NCBI GenBank assembly: GCA_013823485.1 | Contig: PNMF01000013.1 | Coordinates: 1-41,349 of the forward strand | DNA length: 41,349 bases | Source: Comamonadaceae bacterium | Lineage (GTDB): Bacteria; Pseudomonadota; Gammaproteobacteria; Burkholderiales; Burkholderiaceae_C | Direction of reading: 5' to 3' | Part shown: positions 39,939 to 41,349 of the stretch, piece by piece | Position numbering within the stretch: the first letter of the stretch is position 1 | How the letters are laid out: each line of letters opens with the position of its first letter | Notes under the pieces: generated by a model | What the model was told of the DNA's origin: nothing | The model's database searches: none | The model's input: only the letters and a program-made list of their open reading frames with translations | Position numbers and translations under genes: made by a program

Positions 39939-40035
39939 GGGGACCTCCTGAGCAACGGGGTGCTGCCGGTGAGCCGCCCGGCCGATGGCCAGACGTGCAG
40001 GCATGAACGGCAGTATTCGGCGGTTTGGCGGCCCT

Positions 40036-40060
40036 AAAAATACAACTGCGTACTATTTTT
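40036..40060. promoter_or_regulatory. AT-rich inverted repeat upstream of the hypothetical gene
   Basis: AAAAATA (40036-40042) and TATTTTT (40054-40060) flank CAACTGCGTAC in the 149-base gap 39939-40087. It could be the promoter/operator of the hypothetical gene or an intrinsic terminator for the response regulator gene; the stem is only A-T pairs, so the first is likelier. On the minus strand the segment includes GCAGTTGTATT, similar to GCATTTGTAGT upstream of the response regulator. Confidence 0.4.
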
Positions 40061-40087
40061 TGACCGTCCGGGCCTGAATGCCCGATC

Positions 40088-40756
40088 TCAGCCGGTGGGC
40101 AGCTGCGGTGCCCGGGTCAGACCGGACTGCATCGCGTAGGCCGCGATCTCGGCGCCGTTGTGCAGGCCCAGCTTGAGCATGATGTTCTGTCGGTGCTTGC
40201 GGGCCGTCAGGACACTGATGTGCAGCTGATCGGCGATCGACTGGTTGCTGGAGCCGCCCGCGATCATGCGGACGATCTGCTGTTCCCGCTGGGTCAGGCT
40301 GGGCGACAGGCCGGTTGCGTGGGGCGCCCGACGCGGGTCCGGCATGTGCAGCGAGCGCACCGCGTGCGGGCTGACATAGGTCTTGCCGGACATCACCGTG
40401 CGGATCGCGTCCAGCAGTTCGCCGCCCTGGTCGTGCTTCAGCAGGAAGCCGTCGGCACCGGCCTGCAACGACTGATCGACCGAGCCCGGATACACATTGC
40501 CGGTCACCACCAGGATGCCCGCATGCGGGTGCGCCCGCCGTACCTTGCGCGCCACCTCGATGCCGGACGAATCGCTCAAGGCCAGGTCGAGCAGCAGGAG
40601 GTCCGGCGATCGGGCGGCGACCAGACCCAGCACCTCGGCCCCGGAGGCGGTTTCCCCGGTGAGCTCGAATCCGCCCGCCGCTTCCAGCAGAAGCTGTATG
40701 CCCTGGCGAACCAGCGCGTGGTCTTCGGCCACCAGGACACGGACAGGTTTGTGCAT
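40088..40756 (-). CDS. NarL/LuxR-type two-component response regulator
   Basis: A 222-residue response regulator. The receiver (residues 5-120) has VLVAEDHALVRQGIQLLL, the phosphoacceptor aspartate in LLLLDLALSDSSGIE, GILVVTGNVYPG and the lysine in GFLLKHDQGGE. The LuxR-type HTH (about 150-210) is LTQREQQIVRMIAGGSSNQS then IADQLHISVLTARKHRQNIM. No kinase is adjacent, so the partner is unknown. The ATG at 40756 was chosen. Its roughly 100-base upstream gap follows the ssb terminator. Confidence 0.93.
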   Translation of the reverse strand: MHKPVRVLVAEDHALVRQGIQLLLEAAGGFELTGETASGAEVLGLVAARSPDLLLLDLALSDSSGIEVARKVRRAHPHAGILVVTGNVYPGSVDQSLQAGADGFLLKHDQGGELLDAIRTVMSGKTYVSPHAVRSLHMPDPRRAPHATGLSPSLTQREQQIVRMIAGGSSNQSIADQLHISVLTARKHRQNIMLKLGLHNGAEIAAYAMQSGLTRAPQLPTG

Positions 40757-40863
40757 GACAGCGCGGGTTGGGGAGGGGTGTTCGGAGGGACGCAAGCCGC
40801 CTGTCGCCCGAACGGATTCCAACGAAACTACTACAAATGCAGGGAATGCATGGCTTCAGGGCG

Positions 40864-40889
40864 AAAAAAAACCGCCCGGACGGGCGGTT
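40864..40889 (-). terminator. Rho-independent terminator of ssb
   Basis: On the minus strand an ACCGCCC/GGGCGGT stem (71-77 and 82-88 of the 40800 block) with a 4-base loop is followed by eight T residues (A-run 40864-40871 on the plus strand). It lies 21 bases after the ssb stop codon, isolating ssb from the response regulator gene. Confidence 0.92.
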
Positions 40890-40910
40890 GCGGCGACGAG
40901 TGGCGCTGCT

Positions 40911-41349
40911 TCAGAACGGAATGTCGTCGTCCATGTCGTCGAACCCGCTCGACTGTCGGGTGGGTGCCGGCGCGGGTGCGGGGGCCGGGCGGGCGGCCGC
41001 CGGGCGGGGTGCTGCAGCTGGCGGGCGGCTGTAGCCACCACCGCCGGTGCTGCCTCCGTCGTCGCTGCCGCCCATGCCTTCGCGGCCACCCAGCAGCTGG
41101 AGTTCGGTGGCAATGATGTCGACCGTGTTCTTCTCCACGCCGCTCTGGTCTGTGTACTTGCCGTACTTGAGGCGGCCTTCGACGTAGATCGGGCGCCCCT
41201 TCTTGACGTATTCGCCGGCGATCTCGGCCAGGCGGTCGTAGAAGGTGACGCGGTGCCACTGGGTGTCCTCGACCATTTCACCGCTGTTGCGGTCCTTGCG
41301 CCGGCTGGAGGTGGCGATGCTCACATTGGCCACGGCCTGACCGGAGGGG
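40911..41349 (-). CDS. ssb: Single-stranded DNA-binding protein, 5' end cut by window
   Basis: SSB coats single-stranded DNA in replication and repair. The visible 146 codons begin inside the family N-terminal segment PSGQAVANVSIATSSRRKD, so the true start lies beyond the right edge; the GTG at 41333 is an internal valine. The OB fold includes TQWHRVTFYDRLAEIAGEYV and KKGRPIYVEGRLKYGKYTD. A Gly/Pro/Ala-rich linker (APAPAPAP) follows, ending in the conserved acidic tip DDDIPF that recruits partner proteins. A strong terminator follows. Confidence 0.96.
   Translation of the reverse strand, partial: PSGQAVANVSIATSSRRKDRNSGEMVEDTQWHRVTFYDRLAEIAGEYVKKGRPIYVEGRLKYGKYTDQSGVEKNTVDIIATELQLLGGREGMGGSDDGGSTGGGGYSRPPAAAPRPAAARPAPAPAPAPTRQSSGFDDMDDDIPF

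Noticed and set aside
40036-40060. AT-only inverted repeat as a terminator
   Set aside because: A stem of only A-T pairs with an 11-base loop would be too weak; kept as a promoter/operator candidate instead.
40911-41333. SSB starting at GTG 41333 as a complete short protein
   Set aside because: The codons upstream to the window edge continue the conserved SSB N-terminus (PSGQAV), so the gene is cut by the window.
1-41349. Prophage, transposon, CRISPR array, tRNA or rRNA
   Set aside because: No integrase, transposase, regularly spaced repeat array, cloverleaf or rRNA sequence was recognised on either strand.

Overview
The window is GC-rich chromosomal DNA from a betaproteobacterium, most likely order Burkholderiales (Comamonadaceae or Sphaerotilaceae-like). 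This rests on protein family content: PilT/PilU next to YggS, a DUF3567 protein, a PhaM-type PHA-granule regulator, a DUF502 protein, a ProQ/FinO-domain protein, and rsmI/yraN/diaA/dolP relatives. I saw no rRNA, tRNA, CRISPR array, transposase, integrase or phage gene. Gene density is very high. The largest gap I find is 192 bases (7398-7589); many neighbours overlap by 4 bases (ATGA) or overlap convergently by 11-20 bases.

Layout. 1-4.7 kb: tail of an unidentified gene, Zn-type glyoxalase I (gloA), a minus-strand group (DUF502 membrane protein, exported intradiol-dioxygenase-like protein, YdjM-like membrane hydrolase), a small membrane protein, and rsmI/yraN with directly abutting start codons. 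4.7-7.4 kb: minus-strand lipoprotein, CNNM/CBS transporter and uppP. 7.6-12.7 kb: a probable transition-metal (nickel/cobalt) homeostasis locus. A CsoR/RcnR-family sensor with a His-Cys-His-Cys fingerprint leads a minus-strand series (EamA permease with a very His-rich tail, YqaA-like membrane protein, MBL-fold protein, small secreted protein). Divergent from it are a His-rich membrane-anchored protein, a HupE/UreJ-like permease and a transmembrane anchor protein. 12.7-14.0 kb: diaA-like and dolP-like genes, so the yraN...diaA-dolP order known from E. coli appears split by about 8 kb here.

14.0-21.9 kb: 3-hydroxyisobutyrate-dehydrogenase-like enzyme, pilT-pilU, yggS, a Lrp-type regulator divergent from a short-form putA with repeated half-sites between them, and a small hypothetical protein. 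21.9-25.5 kb: a translationally coupled multi-PAS histidine kinase and stand-alone response regulator. 25.5-31.6 kb: GlcD-like oxidase, LysR regulator, purU, omega-amino acid:pyruvate aminotransferase, ChaN-like lipoprotein, DUF3567 protein. 31.7-36.6 kb: DUF3108 protein and IclR regulator divergent from a fumarylacetoacetate-hydrolase-family enzyme, a VOC protein, and a DksA/TraR zinc-finger gene divergent from a crotonase-family gene with an FNR-like box between them. 36.6-41.3 kb: phaM, a FIST sensor protein, ProQ/FinO protein, a hypothetical, a LuxR-type response regulator and the 3' part of ssb, cut by the window end.

The most interesting unit is the 7.6-12.7 kb metal locus. It has a nickel-sensor-like regulator, import- and export-like permeases on opposite sides of one control region, a candidate C-tract operator, and two small exported proteins with similar C-terminal tails. 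All functional statements are from reading sequence and remembered family features; no database search was run.
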